DNA of 64,000 nt from Pukyongiella litopenaei. Its GTDB lineage: Bacteria > Pseudomonadota > Alphaproteobacteria > Rhodobacterales > Rhodobacteraceae. How positions within the stretch are numbered: the stretch's first letter is position 1; the number at the start of each line of letters is the position of its first letter. Of the stretch, positions 33,202-44,294 are shown one piece after another. A program made the position numbers and the translations under genes. Location of the stretch: the NCBI RefSeq assembly GCF_003008555.2, contig NZ_CP027665.1, positions 3,596,001-3,660,000 on the forward strand, written 5' to 3'. The notes beneath the pieces were generated by a model. It was given only the letters and a program-made list of their open reading frames with translations, was not told where the DNA came from and ran no database searches.

Positions 33202-34457
33202 GCGGCGCGGCTGTCTGGCCCAGCCTGGGCGATCTCTGGCCCTATTCCGAAGCCGCCGCGCCGCCGGAACTGGCCGCGCTGCCGCTCGACCTGTTCCTGA
33301 CCGATCCGAAATCCAGCCGCATCACCGCCGCCCTTTGGGTGCCCGGCGCCGATCCGGCCGCCGCGCCGCGCGCGGCCTATGCGTTGCGCCTGATGACCAC
33401 GAGCGGGCAGGGCGAACTGGCCCGCTGGCAGCCCGAAACCGGGACCTGGCAGCCATGCCATCGGTTCCCCGTTCCGGATGGTCCGGACGGTCCGGATGGT
33501 CCCGACCGGTGCAGCATCATCGAACTGCGCGGCGTCCTGCTGGGCGGCGTGAGCGATGCCGAGGGGCTGGCGGCGCGGCTGAACGTGCTGCTGCAGGCAG
33601 AGGCCACCGAGGCGAAATCCTACCGCATCTCCTCCAAAATCCTGTCGGTGGCGTCGATCATCGTCCTGTTCTTTGCGGTGCGTTCGGGTGTGGAATCGAA
33701 CGCGCTGGAACCGTTTGCGCTGATCTTCGCGCTGGCGGTGGGGATCGGGTTGCTGGCGGCGGGGCTGCGCAACCGCTGCAAGATCCTGGCCGAACAGGGG
33801 CTGGCCCGCATGACCGAACAGTTCCGGTTCGAATACCGCGCCGATCAGCACGACCCGCTGGGCCTGCGCGACCTGACCGCGATCCTGAAGGACAACGACC
33901 GCAAGCGCGAGGAGGACGCGGTGATCTTTGCCTTCCTGCTGCTGTTGTGTTTCGTCTATTTCATCTCGCCGCTGGTGGTGATCGGGGTGATCGTCGCGGT
34001 GATCATCGTGGTCCTGATGATCGGCGATCCCGACGCGTTCCGGGTTCTCGGTATCGCCCATGACCGGGCCGAGACGCGGCTGGAACAGGCGTTCCTGTCG
34101 CTTCGGGCGGGCGATGACGTGCTGACGCCCCCGGCGCTGCGCACGGCCAAGAAAAGCGTGTTCCGCGACCGGGCGCGGCGGTTCGGCGATCTCTCGGCGC
34201 GGGTGCGGCGGACGCAGGCGCGGCTGCGGCTGACCCAGGACATGGCGCTGGCGGTGGCTTTCCTGGTGATCTTTTCCGCCTATGCCTTTCCGATCGCGGC
34301 CGGGTTCCAGAAACTGTCGATCGCCACCGCGGATTCGCTGGTGTCGGTATCGCTGTTTTCCGTGGCCCCGGTGATCATCCTGCTGTCGATCTCGAAATCC
34401 GCGGTCGCGTTGGCGCTGATCCTCAGCCGCCGGATCGCCGCGATGGGCAAGGGGTAG
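33198..34457 (+). CDS. unrecognised multi-pass membrane protein ending the locus
   Basis: A 419-residue protein. The N-terminal 140 residues are soluble and contain a short Pro-Asp-Gly repeat near residue 95 (PDGPDGPDGPDR). Membrane segment pairs follow near 152-190, 240-280 and 350-410, separated by charged coiled-coil-like stretches. No family is recognised. The paired arrangement could imitate an exporter half and complement the ATPase-less C39 protein, but this is only a geometric guess. Its ATG overlaps the C39 stop (ATGA), so both proteins are probably made in equal amounts. A terminator-like hairpin follows. Confidence 0.7.
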   Translation: MSGAAVWPSLGDLWPYSEAAAPPELAALPLDLFLTDPKSSRITAALWVPGADPAAAPRAAYALRLMTTSGQGELARWQPETGTWQPCHRFPVPDGPDGPDGPDRCSIIELRGVLLGGVSDAEGLAARLNVLLQAEATEAKSYRISSKILSVASIIVLFFAVRSGVESNALEPFALIFALAVGIGLLAAGLRNRCKILAEQGLARMTEQFRFEYRADQHDPLGLRDLTAILKDNDRKREEDAVIFAFLLLLCFVYFISPLVVIGVIVAVIIVVLMIGDPDAFRVLGIAHDRAETRLEQAFLSLRAGDDVLTPPALRTAKKSVFRDRARRFGDLSARVRRTQARLRLTQDMALAVAFLVIFSAYAFPIAAGFQKLSIATADSLVSVSLFSVAPVIILLSISKSAVALALILSRRIAAMGKG

Positions 34458-34480
34458 GGCGGCAGCCCCGCCTGCCGGAG

Positions 34481-34514
34481 ACGAAAACGGCCAGCGGTGC
34501 CCCGCTGGCCGTTC
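34481..34514 (-). terminator. intrinsic terminator between the nine-gene locus and the fad operon
   Basis: ACGGCCAGCGG (34485-34495) pairs perfectly with CCGCTGGCCGT (34500-34510) around a 4-base loop. Read on the minus strand the stem is followed by TTTTCG, so it should end the beta-oxidation operon. On the plus strand the tail is weaker, but it may also stop the nine-gene locus. Confidence 0.75.
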
Positions 34515-34545
34515 ATTCATGCCGGATCGCCGGGTCGCCGGATCG

Positions 34546-36747
<2,202 letters not shown>

Positions 36748-36771
36748 GGTCTTGTCTCCTCAGCGTGCCGC

Positions 36772-37983
36772 TTACACGCGCTCGATGATCGTGGCGGCGC
36801 CCATCCCGGACGCGATGCACAGCGTGGCCAGGCCGGTCTGCTTGCCGGTGCGTTCCAGTTCGTCCAGCAGCGTGCCGATGATGATCGCGCCGGTGGCGCC
36901 CAGCGGGTGGCCCATGGCGATCGAGCCGCCATTGACGTTGACCCGTTCCGGGTCGACATCGAACGCCTGCTGGAACCGCAGCACGACCGAGGCAAAGGCC
37001 TCGTTGACCTCGAACAGGTCGATGTCGCCGATGGTCATGCCGCTGTCGGCCAGGATCTTCTCGGTCACCGGGACCGGGCCGGTCAGCATGATGGTCGGAT
37101 CGGTGCCGATCTTGGCGGTGGCGCGGATGCGCGCGCGGGGCTTGAGCCCGTGTTTCTCGCCAAACTCCCTGTTGCCGATCAGCACCGCGGCGGCGCCGTC
37201 CACGATCCCGCTGGAGTTGCCGGCGTGGTGGATATGCTCGATCTTTTCCAGGTGCGGGTATTTCATCAGCGCGACCTTGTCGAAGCCGGGCATCTGTTCG
37301 CCCATCATCTGGAAGGACGGGTTCAGCGCGCCCAGCGACTGCATGTCGGTCTGCGGCCGCATGTATTCGTCATGATCGAGGATCGGCAGCCCGTTCTGGT
37401 CCCGGACCGTGATCACCGATTTCCCGAACCTGTCATCGTCCCAGGCCGCCTTGGCGCGGCGCTGGCTTTCGACCGCCAGCGCGTCTGCCTGGTCGCGGGT
37501 GAAACCGTATTCGGTGGCGATGATGTCGGCCGAGATGCCCTGTGGTACGAAATAGGTCTTCATCGCCAGCGACGGATCGACGGCGATCGCCGCCCCGTCA
37601 CTGCCCATGGCCACGCGGCCCATCATTTCGACGCCACCGGCGATATAGGCCTCGCCCGCGCCGCCCTTGACCTGGTTGGCGGCCAGGTTCACCGCCTCCA
37701 TGCCCGAGGCGCAGAACCGGTTGATCGCAAGGCCGGGAATGGATTCGTCGAGATCGGAGGCCAGCACCGCCGAGCGCGCCAGGCAGCCGCCCTGTTCCAT
37801 CACCTGGGTCACGTTGCCCCAGATCACATCCTCGACCGCGTGGCCGTCCAGGTTGTTGCGCTCCTTGACGGCGTTCAGCGTCTGCGCCGACAGGTTGAGG
37901 CTGGTCACCTCGTGCAGCGAACCGTCCTTGCGGCCCTTGCCGCGCGGGGTGCGCAGCGCATCATAGATAAAGGCTTCGGTCAT
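36772..37983 (-). CDS. fadA: acetyl-CoA C-acyltransferase (thiolase)
   Basis: A 403-residue thiolase, full length. The nucleophile Cys91 lies in [11 protein letters not shown]. The second active-site block is [15 protein letters not shown] with its His, and the C-terminal block [13 protein letters not shown] has the second Cys. It cleaves 3-ketoacyl-CoA in beta-oxidation and should form a complex with the multifunctional enzyme encoded next. It starts 10 bases after the GST-like gene stop. A biosynthetic acetoacetyl-CoA role is less likely given the neighbour. Confidence 0.92.
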   Translation of the reverse strand: MTEAFIYDALRTPRGKGRKDGSLHEVTSLNLSAQTLNAVKERNNLDGHAVEDVIWGNVTQVMEQGGCLARSAVLASDLDESIPGLAINRFCASGMEAVNLAANQVKGGAGEAYIAGGVEMMGRVAMGSDGAAIAVDPSLAMKTYFVPQGISADIIATEYGFTRDQADALAVESQRRAKAAWDDDRFGKSVITVRDQNGLPILDHDEYMRPQTDMQSLGALNPSFQMMGEQMPGFDKVALMKYPHLEKIEHIHHAGNSSGIVDGAAAVLIGNREFGEKHGLKPRARIRATAKIGTDPTIMLTGPVPVTEKILADSGMTIGDIDLFEVNEAFASVVLRFQQAFDVDPERVNVNGGSIAMGHPLGATGAIIIGTLLDELERTGKQTGLATLCIASGMGAATIIERV

Positions 37984-37993
37984 TGCTCTCTCC

Positions 37994-38632
37994 TCAGGCT
38001 CGGTCCGACGGATTGCCGGGCATCAGGTCATAGGGGTGTTTCCAGCCGGGCTGATCGCTGATGCGGGACAGCCAGGCGTCGATACGGGGCCATTCGGCAC
38101 GGTCGAAACCGAACAGTTCGGGATAGTAGAGATAGCCGCAGCAGCTCAGGTCGGCATTGGTCAGCCTGTCGCCGACGATCCAGTCGCGGCCATCGAGATG
38201 GGCGTCGAGAATGCCGTAGGCGATCCTGAGCCGTCCCTGGTTGAACGCGATCACCTCGGCCGGGCGTTTGTCCGCGGGCAGGAAATTCATCAGGAACCGG
38301 GTCAGGCCCGCCATCGAGCTGAACTTGTGGTTGTCCCAGAGTACCCAGCGCAGGATCTCGCGCCGCTCGGCGGCATCGCGGCCACCGAAACGGCCGGATT
38401 TCTCGCTGACATAGTCCTGGATCACGCCGGATTGCGACAGTACCGTGTCACCGTCGACGAGCACCGGAACCTCGCCCAGCGCGTTCAGGTCGGCACGGTA
38501 GCCGGGTTGGCGGGTTTCACCGGCAAAGAAGTCGACGAAAACCGGTTTCCAGTCCAGCCCGGAAAGCTCGAGTGCCAGCGCCGCCTTGTAGGCGTTTCCG
38601 CTTTCTCCGAAGCAGTAGAGTTCGATCGTCAT
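37994..38632 (-). CDS. glutathione S-transferase family protein
   Basis: A 212-residue protein with an N-terminal thioredoxin-fold domain (ELYCFGESGNAYKAAL, and the cis-Pro region ALGEVPVLVDGDTVLSQSGVIQDY). A helical C-terminal domain follows (residues 85-205). It heads the beta-oxidation operon, so it may detoxify or modify reactive acyl intermediates, though GST substrates cannot be read from sequence. Length is normal for the family. Translation starts at ATG 38632. Confidence 0.88.
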   Translation of the reverse strand: MTIELYCFGESGNAYKAALALELSGLDWKPVFVDFFAGETRQPGYRADLNALGEVPVLVDGDTVLSQSGVIQDYVSEKSGRFGGRDAAERREILRWVLWDNHKFSSMAGLTRFLMNFLPADKRPAEVIAFNQGRLRIAYGILDAHLDGRDWIVGDRLTNADLSCCGYLYYPELFGFDRAEWPRIDAWLSRISDQPGWKHPYDLMPGNPSDRA

Positions 38633-38699
38633 CCGTCATCCTCCCCGATGATCGTGGTCCTGGTGGCACGCGGCGGAGTGGGGGTTTCACACCCCCACA

Positions 38700-38730
38700 C
38701 CCCCGTGGAGTTTTTCGGGCAAGATGAAGG
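38700..38730 (+). repeat. intergenic repeat copy A
   Basis: The segment reads CCCCGTGGAG, then TTTTTCGGGCAAGATGAAGG. It shares the arrangement GGCAAGA(T/G)GAAG after a G-rich block with copies at 38874-38910 (opposite strand) and 57326-57360. A preceding GTGGGGGT...ACCCCCAC hairpin (about 38679-38699) may act as terminator. Confidence 0.55.
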
Positions 38731-38818
38731 GGGCGGAACGTTACGGTTTGTTAACCCTTGTTCGGCAGGATCTGTTCTGCGCGGCAGGCTGGAGAGCCGA
38801 GCCGCGTGCAAGGTGAAG

Positions 38819-38864
38819 CCCCGCCTTCCCGGTTGCTGCCGGGTGCCGCGCCCGGAAGGCGGGG
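38819..38864. repeat. long inverted repeat
   Basis: CCCCGCCTTCCCGG (38819-38832) is mirrored by CCGGAAGGCGGGG (38852-38864), with one extra base in the left arm and a 19-base loop. It forms a strong GC-rich hairpin downstream of the acyl-CoA dehydrogenase gene on the minus strand. A terminator role is possible, though no T-run follows. Confidence 0.6.
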
Positions 38865-38873
38865 TGGACCGTC

Positions 38874-38910
38874 CGCCTTCATCTTGCCGGATAAACTCCC
38901 GCCGGAGGCT
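38874..38910 (-). repeat. intergenic repeat copy B
   Basis: On the minus strand it reads CCTCCGGCGGGAGTTTATCC followed by GGCAAGATGAAGGCGG. It matches copies A and C in layout. The CTCC...GGAG hairpin followed by TTTAT resembles a short terminator. Confidence 0.6.
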
Positions 38911-39060
38911 CCCGCGGCCAGCCACGGCGACCGTCATCCGATCATGGGTGGCGCCGGGTACCATTGCGGGGAGGGCGGTGCGGATCAAGCTGGCATTCCC
39001 GTGTTGCATCGCTGCGTCAGGTGCTGCGCGCCCCGGCAGCAATGCCGGAGCGCCGCGCGA

Positions 39061-40851
39061 TCAGAAGTTTTCGGCATCCAGGGCCATGACCGTATCGGCG
39101 CCGGTCTGGATGCGCGCCAGATGCAGCGCGGTGGCCGGCAGCTGGCGTGCCATGTAGTAGCGCCCGGTCGCGAGCTTCGTCTCGTGGAACGCCGCGTCGG
39201 ATGTGCCGTTGGCGAGCGCGTCACCCGACGCCTTTGCCATCCGTGCCCACATCAGGCCCAGGCACACATGGCCGAACAGGTGCAGGAAGTCGGTCGACCC
39301 GGCCAGCGCGTTATGCGGGTTCTTCATGCCTTGCTGCATGAAATACATGCCCGCCGCCTGGAGATCCTTCGACGCGGCCTTGAGCGGATCGAGGAAATCG
39401 CGGTCGAACGCGTCGTCCTGGCCGGCATTGTCCTTGATGAACGACTTGACCAGATCGAAGAAGGCCATCACATGCTTGCCGCCATCCTGCGCCAGTTTGC
39501 GGCCGACGAGATCGAGCGCCTGCACGCCGTTTGCGCCTTCGTAGATCATCGCGATGCGGGCGTCGCGGGTGAACTGCGACATGCCCGATTCCTCGATATA
39601 GCCATGGCCGCCATAGATCTGCTGGGCCTGCACGGTCATGTCATAGCCCTGGTCGGTCAGGAACCCCTTGATGACCGGGGTCAGCAGCGAAATCAGGCCA
39701 TCCGCGTCCTTGTCGCCGGCGCGATGCGCCCGGTCGATCAGGGTCGCGCCCCACAGGATGAAGGCGCGTCCGGCTTCGGCAAAGCTCTTCTGGTCCATCA
39801 GCGACCGGCGGATATCCGGGTGGACGATCAGCGGGTCGGCCGGGCCGTCGGGGTTCTTGGCGCCGGTCACGTCGCGGCCCTGCAGGCGTTCGCGGGCGTA
39901 GTCCAGCGCGTTCTGATAGGCGGCCTCGGCCAGGGCCAGGCCCTGCATGCCGACACCCAGCCGGGCCTCGTTCATCATGGTGAACATGGCGCGCATGCCC
40001 TTGTGTTCCTCGCCCAGCAGATAGCCGACGGCGCCGTCATAGTTCATCACGCAGGTCGAGTTGCCGTGGATGCCCATCTTTTCCTCGAGATTGCCGCAGG
40101 CGACGCCGTTGCGCGCGCCGAGGCTGCCATCCCCGTTGACCAGGAACTTGGGCACGATGAACAGCGACACGCCCTTGATGCCCTCGGGGCCGCCCGCGAT
40201 CTTGGCCAGCACCAGATGGATGATGTTGCCGGCCATGTCATGTTCACCGGCCGAGATGAAGATCTTCTGCCCCGAGATCCGGTAGGAGCCGTCATCCTGC
40301 GGTTCTGCCTTGGTCCGCATCAGGCCCAGATCGGTGCCGCAATGCGGCTCGGTCAGGTTCATGGTGCCGGTCCATTCGCACGAGACCATCCTGGGCAGGT
40401 AGGTGTCTTTCTGTTCGTCGCTGCCATGGGCGAGGATCGCCGAGGCGGCGCCATGGGTCAGGCCCTGGTACATGGTGAACGCCTGGTTGGCGCCCGAGAA
40501 CATCTCACCCACCGCGGTACCCAGCACATAGGGCATGTACTGTCCGCCATATTCCTCGGGCATGTCCAGCCCGGTCCAGCCGCCGCTCTTGACCTGCTCG
40601 AACGCGTCCCGGAACCCGTCGGGGGTGCGCACGACACCGTTCTCGAGCACGCAGCCCTGCCGGTCACCGACCGCGTTCAGCGGCGCGAGCACGTCCGAGC
40701 TGATCTTGCCGGCCTCTTCGAGGACGGCGCCGGTGAACTCGGCCTCGAGCTCGTCATAGCCCGGGATGCCGGCCTCGGTGATGTTCAGAACATCATGCAG
40801 GATGTACTGGGTGTCCTTGGTGGGGGCGGTGTAACGCGGCATGTCTGTCAT
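39061..40851 (-). CDS. acyl-CoA dehydrogenase, long C-terminal type (DmdC/FadE-like)
   Basis: A 596-residue FAD-dependent acyl-CoA dehydrogenase with the extra C-terminal domain. Visible features are [13 protein letters not shown] and IHGNSTCVM in the FAD/substrate region, [13 protein letters not shown], and the catalytic-base region [13 protein letters not shown]. The last 120 residues form the additional helical domain typical of the approximately 590-residue subgroup. That subgroup includes the 3-methylmercaptopropionyl-CoA dehydrogenases (DmdC) of marine roseobacters as well as fatty acyl-CoA dehydrogenases, and sequence alone does not separate them here. It follows a MerR gene by 65 bases on the same strand. 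Confidence 0.9.
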   Translation of the reverse strand: MTDMPRYTAPTKDTQYILHDVLNITEAGIPGYDELEAEFTGAVLEEAGKISSDVLAPLNAVGDRQGCVLENGVVRTPDGFRDAFEQVKSGGWTGLDMPEEYGGQYMPYVLGTAVGEMFSGANQAFTMYQGLTHGAASAILAHGSDEQKDTYLPRMVSCEWTGTMNLTEPHCGTDLGLMRTKAEPQDDGSYRISGQKIFISAGEHDMAGNIIHLVLAKIAGGPEGIKGVSLFIVPKFLVNGDGSLGARNGVACGNLEEKMGIHGNSTCVMNYDGAVGYLLGEEHKGMRAMFTMMNEARLGVGMQGLALAEAAYQNALDYARERLQGRDVTGAKNPDGPADPLIVHPDIRRSLMDQKSFAEAGRAFILWGATLIDRAHRAGDKDADGLISLLTPVIKGFLTDQGYDMTVQAQQIYGGHGYIEESGMSQFTRDARIAMIYEGANGVQALDLVGRKLAQDGGKHVMAFFDLVKSFIKDNAGQDDAFDRDFLDPLKAASKDLQAAGMYFMQQGMKNPHNALAGSTDFLHLFGHVCLGLMWARMAKASGDALANGTSDAAFHETKLATGRYYMARQLPATALHLARIQTGADTVMALDAENF

Positions 40852-40916
40852 CTCCGTGTTCGGGTGGGGGCATCAGCGCGGTGTCCGCGTCTGCATGCAC
40901 CGGATTGTTATGGTTG

Positions 40917-41318
40917 CTACTCTGCGGCTTTCTTGTCGTTGGCGTTCGCCTGGATCATCTTTTCGCCCCATTGGAGCTGTTCGCGCAGATCGTCGATCGC
41001 CTCGGTCAGTTCCTCGCGCTGGCGTTCCATGTCGGCCAGGCGCTGCTTGGCAATCTCGCAGGTGCGGGCGAGCTGCGTCTGCTGCTGGTCGCCCATGTCG
41101 TAGAGCTCCAGCAACTGCCGGATTTCCTCGAGGCTGAAGCCAAAGCGCTTGCCGCGCAGGATCAGCTTCAGCCGGGCGCGGTCGCGACGCGTGAACAGGC
41201 GTTTCTGACCTTCGCGGATCGGAAACAGAAGTTCCTTCGCTTCGTAGAACCGCAGGGTGCGCGGCGTCACGTCAAAGGCGTCGCACATCTCGCGGATCGT
41301 CATAAGGTCAACCGTCAT
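40917..41318 (-). CDS. MerR-family regulator of acyl-CoA metabolism
   Basis: A 133-residue MerR protein. The winged HTH (MTIREMCDAFDVTPRTLRFYEAKE region, residues 6-75) is followed by a dimerising coiled coil and lacks metal-binding cysteines at the usual positions. It precedes the acyl-CoA dehydrogenase gene. A palindrome ACGTTAACGT lies 70 bases upstream of its start and may be its operator. It is a close paralogue of the regulator at 41513, suggesting local duplication. The context resembles LiuR-type MerR regulators of branched-chain amino acid and fatty acid breakdown. Confidence 0.87.
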   Translation of the reverse strand: MTVDLMTIREMCDAFDVTPRTLRFYEAKELLFPIREGQKRLFTRRDRARLKLILRGKRFGFSLEEIRQLLELYDMGDQQQTQLARTCEIAKQRLADMERQREELTEAIDDLREQLQWGEKMIQANANDKKAAE

Positions 41319-41387
41319 TTCTCAGAACTCCTCGGTGTCGTCGTAGCGCCAATTGAGGATTGCCGGGACCAGTTACAACACGAGGTG

Positions 41388-41397
41388 ACGTTAACGT
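41388..41397. promoter_or_regulatory. palindromic operator candidate for a MerR regulator
   Basis: ACGTTAACGT is a perfect 10-base palindrome (context GTGACGTTAACGTAAGC) between the two MerR genes, upstream of the one at 40917. ACGT-bearing palindromes of this form are associated with LiuR-type MerR regulators; the assignment here is by resemblance. Confidence 0.5.
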
Positions 41398-41512
41398 AAG
41401 CGAAACGCAGCGTCATTCGGCAAATTACCTAAGGTTGGACACAGATGGATGGATGTTGCCAACCGGGGTATCGCCGGATGCACAGCCGGGTCCGCTTCAG
41501 AACCGGCCCGGG

Positions 41513-41884
41513 TCAGTCCGACAGCGACCTGGCCGTGGCATTGCGAAGGTCCTGAAGCTCGGCGAGCGCCTCGTCCAGCTGCGACCGCTGGTTTTCAAGC
41601 TCCTTCATCTGCCGGTCGGCCATGTCGACAAAGGTCTGCATCTGCGCGGCATCCCCCTGTTCCTCGCGGATCAGCAACCATTGGCGGATGTCTTCCAGCT
41701 GGAACCCGAACCTGCGGCCCCGCAGAATCAGCTTCATGCGCGCGGTTTCCCGCGGCCCATAGAACCGGGACCGGCCTTCGCGGTCGGGTTGCAACAGTTC
41801 GATATACTCATAGTAACGCAGCGTACGCGGCGTGACCTCGAATGCGTTGCACATTTCCTTGAACGACAGTCGCGATTCCGTCAT
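41513..41884 (-). CDS. second MerR-family regulator
   Basis: A 123-residue MerR protein. The HTH reads SFKEMCNAFEVTPRTLRYYE, then RGRRFGFQLEDIRQWL, and a C-terminal coiled coil follows. It is clearly paralogous to the 40917 regulator. The ATG at 41884 is chosen because the family pattern starts directly behind it. It stands alone on the minus strand, 137 bases upstream of the divergent thioesterase operon, which it may control. Confidence 0.87.
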   Translation of the reverse strand: MTESRLSFKEMCNAFEVTPRTLRYYEYIELLQPDREGRSRFYGPRETARMKLILRGRRFGFQLEDIRQWLLIREEQGDAAQMQTFVDMADRQMKELENQRSQLDEALAELQDLRNATARSLSD

Positions 41885-42020
41885 CCCCTGATCTCCCGGC
41901 GTACTCAACTGGCAATGGCGCAAGCGTAGGGAGAAGGGCAGGGGGTTGCAACCGCCGGGCTTGCCCTTTCAGCGCGCGGTAGCCCATATAGGCGCGGCAT
42001 TCACAATCGGGCGATTCCGC

Positions 42021-42443
42021 ATGGTCGAAAAAGCAAACCTGGCGAGACAGTTCATCGAAGCGATTCCCCATGCACGGGAACTGGGCCTGAGCCTGGACGA
42101 GATCGGGGACGGCATGGCGACCATCTCGATGCCCTATGACGAAAAGCTGATCGGCGACCCCAAGACCGGCGTCATCCATGGCGGCGCGGTCTCGGCGTTG
42201 ATCGACACCTGCTGCGGGGCGGCGGTGATGAGCCATCCCGCGGCACCGGGCGGCACGGCGACCATCGACCTTCGCATCGACTACATGCGCGCGGCAACGC
42301 CCGGTCAGACGATTGCAGCCAAGGCCACCTGTCACCACATCACCCGGTCCGTGGCCTTCGTGCGGGCTGTCGCGCTGGACGGGAACGAGGACATACCGGT
42401 CGCCACCGCCACAGCCTCCTTCACGGTGGAGAAGGGATTTTGA
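42021..42443 (+). CDS. PaaI-like hotdog thioesterase
   Basis: A 140-residue hotdog-fold protein with the family signature VIHGGAVSALIDTCCGAAV. A strand pattern TIDLRIDYMRAATPGQTIAA follows, as in PaaI/YdiI acyl-CoA thioesterases. It probably hydrolyses aromatic or medium-chain acyl-CoA. ATG 42021 gives the normal length. Its stop overlaps the next thioesterase start, forming an operon that continues into the MATE gene. Confidence 0.88.
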   Translation: MVEKANLARQFIEAIPHARELGLSLDEIGDGMATISMPYDEKLIGDPKTGVIHGGAVSALIDTCCGAAVMSHPAAPGGTATIDLRIDYMRAATPGQTIAAKATCHHITRSVAFVRAVALDGNEDIPVATATASFTVEKGF

Positions 42444-42964
42444 GCCGCCGCCGCCCCGAACCCGCACAGGTGGTCGAAGAACGGCGCGATGCCGCGCTCG
42501 GCGCGCTGGTCGACGGCGTGCCCTATTGCCGGTTTCTCGGCATCAGCTTCGACCGCCGGGGCGATGAACTGACTGGCGTGCTGCATTTCGACGAAAAGCT
42601 GATCGGCAACCCGTTCCTGCCGGCGCTGCATGGCGGGGCGACCGCCTCCTTTCTCGAGGTGACCTCGATCATCACGCTGGGATGGACCAAGCTGTTTCCC
42701 GATATCGAGTCGGGCGCGCTCGATCCCGTCCGCGTCGCCGCCGGCGACATGCCGCGCCTGCCCAAGACGATCGATTTCACGGTCGATTACCTGCGGTCCG
42801 GCCTGCCGCGCGATGCCTATGCGCGGGCGATGGTTGCCCGGTCGGGGCGGCGCTATGCGTCGGTCCGTGTCGAGGCCTGGCAGGATCAGCGGACACGGCT
42901 GTTCGCACAGGCGAGCGGGCATTTCCTGATGCCGCCGCCGGAACGCGGTTCCGGCGATGGCTGA
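42440..42964 (+). CDS. second PaaI-like hotdog thioesterase
   Basis: A 174-residue hotdog protein, longer than its neighbour. The signature is ALHGGATASFLEVTSIITL, with a strand segment TIDFTVDYLRSG. A TTG start at 42440 overlaps the preceding stop, with GGAGAAGG upstream; translation coupling is likely. An insertion near residues 90-110 distinguishes it. The tandem pair could form a heteromeric thioesterase, but this is inference. Confidence 0.85.
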   Translation: MSRRRPEPAQVVEERRDAALGALVDGVPYCRFLGISFDRRGDELTGVLHFDEKLIGNPFLPALHGGATASFLEVTSIITLGWTKLFPDIESGALDPVRVAAGDMPRLPKTIDFTVDYLRSGLPRDAYARAMVARSGRRYASVRVEAWQDQRTRLFAQASGHFLMPPPERGSGDG

Positions 42965-44288
42965 GCTGTCCGCCATCGGTGCCAGCATCACGCATCGCCG
43001 GGTTCTGAAGATCGCCGTTCCGATCGTGATCGCGAATGCGACGGTGCCGATCCTCGGGGCGGTCGATACCGGCGTGGTCGGGCAACTCGGGGCCGCCGCG
43101 CCGATCGGCGCGGTCGGGATCGGCGCGATCATCCTGTCGTCGATCTACTGGATATTCGGGTTCCTGCGCATGGGCACGGTCGGATTGACCAGCCAGGCGA
43201 TCGGGGCCGGGGATCACCGCGAGGCCGCCGCGCTGCTGACGCGGGCGCTGATGCTCGGCGCTGGCGGCGGTGCGGCGCTGATCCTGCTGCAGGTGCCGAT
43301 TTTCTACGGCGCGTTCTTCATCGCGCCCGCCAGCGCAGAGGTTGAAACGCTGGCAAAGGGTTATCTGTCGATCCGCGTCTGGTCCGCGCCCGCCGCCATC
43401 GCCATTTTCGGCATCACCGGCTGGCTGATCGCGCAGGAACGCACGCGCGCGGTGCTGGCGATGCAGCTCTGGATGAACGGGCTCAACGTGCTGCTCGACC
43501 TCTGGTTCGTGCTCGGGCTGGACTGGGGCGTGAACGGGGTGGCGCTGGCCACGTTCCTGGCCGAATGGTCGGGGCTGGCGCTGGGGCTCTGGCTGTGCCG
43601 CGGCGCGTTCCGCGAACCGGCCTGGCGCGACTGGGCGCAGGTGTTCGATTCGTCACGGCTGCGGCACATGCTGTCGGTCAATGGCGATATCCTGATCCGC
43701 TCGATGCTGCTCGAGGCGATCATGGTCTCGTTCCTGTTCATCGGGTCCGGGTTCGGCGACGTGACCCTGGCCGCCAACCAGGTGCTGCTGCAATTCCTGA
43801 TGATCACCGCCTATGCGATGGACGGGTTCGCCTTTGCCGCCGAGGCGCTGGTGGGCAAGGCGATGGGCGCCCGGCGCAGGTCGGAACTGCGCCGCAGCGC
43901 CGTGCTGACCAGCATCTGGGGGGCGATCGTGGCGGTGACGCTGTCGCTGGCCTTTGCCCTGCTGGGCGGGGCGGTCATCGACCTGATGTCGAAATCGGCC
44001 GAGGTCCAGGCCGAGGCGCGCGTGTTCCTGGTCTACATGATCTTTGCCCCGGTCCTGGGCTGGGCCGCCTGGATGCTGGACGGCATCTTCATCGGGGCGA
44101 CCGCGACGCGGGACATGCGCAACATGATGCTGGCCAGTTCGCTGGTCTATGTCGCCGTCGTGGTTCTGCTGGTGCCGGGGCTGGAAAACCACGGCCTGTG
44201 GCTGGCCTACCTGGTGTCCTTCGTGGTCAGGGGCGTGACCCTGGCCTTGCGCTACCCGGCGCTGGAATCGCGGGCCGCGCCGGCCTGA
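42957..44288 (+). CDS. MATE-family efflux transporter (DinF-like)
   Basis: A 443-residue protein with about 12 membrane helices. It has the MATE layout of two six-helix halves (residues 10-215 and 235-435), with typical segments such as AVDTGVVGQLGAAAPIGAV and DGFAFAAEALVGKA. MATE proteins export drugs or metabolites against Na+ or H+. It overlaps the thioesterase gene by 8 bases, perhaps linking it to export of an acid released by these enzymes. It converges with the next gene with 6 bases between stops. Confidence 0.92.
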   Translation: MAELSAIGASITHRRVLKIAVPIVIANATVPILGAVDTGVVGQLGAAAPIGAVGIGAIILSSIYWIFGFLRMGTVGLTSQAIGAGDHREAAALLTRALMLGAGGGAALILLQVPIFYGAFFIAPASAEVETLAKGYLSIRVWSAPAAIAIFGITGWLIAQERTRAVLAMQLWMNGLNVLLDLWFVLGLDWGVNGVALATFLAEWSGLALGLWLCRGAFREPAWRDWAQVFDSSRLRHMLSVNGDILIRSMLLEAIMVSFLFIGSGFGDVTLAANQVLLQFLMITAYAMDGFAFAAEALVGKAMGARRRSELRRSAVLTSIWGAIVAVTLSLAFALLGGAVIDLMSKSAEVQAEARVFLVYMIFAPVLGWAAWMLDGIFIGATATRDMRNMMLASSLVYVAVVVLLVPGLENHGLWLAYLVSFVVRGVTLALRYPALESRAAPA

Positions 44289-44294
44289 CGCGCC

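Larger units (their letters stand above)
38633..39060. other. 428-base gene-free stretch with repeats and a hairpin
   Basis: No supported gene lies here. It contains two oppositely oriented copies of a roseobacter-type intergenic repeat (38700-38730 and 38874-38910) and a long inverted repeat (38819-38864). It should also contain the promoter of the GST-fadA-fadJ operon and the terminator of the acyl-CoA dehydrogenase gene, but I cannot point to clear core boxes. Confidence 0.6.

Noticed and set aside
33474-33512. Short tandem repeat GGTCCGGAC/GGTCCGGAT considered as a CRISPR or minisatellite
   Set aside because: Only about three short in-frame copies encoding PDG; it is a coding repeat, not an array.
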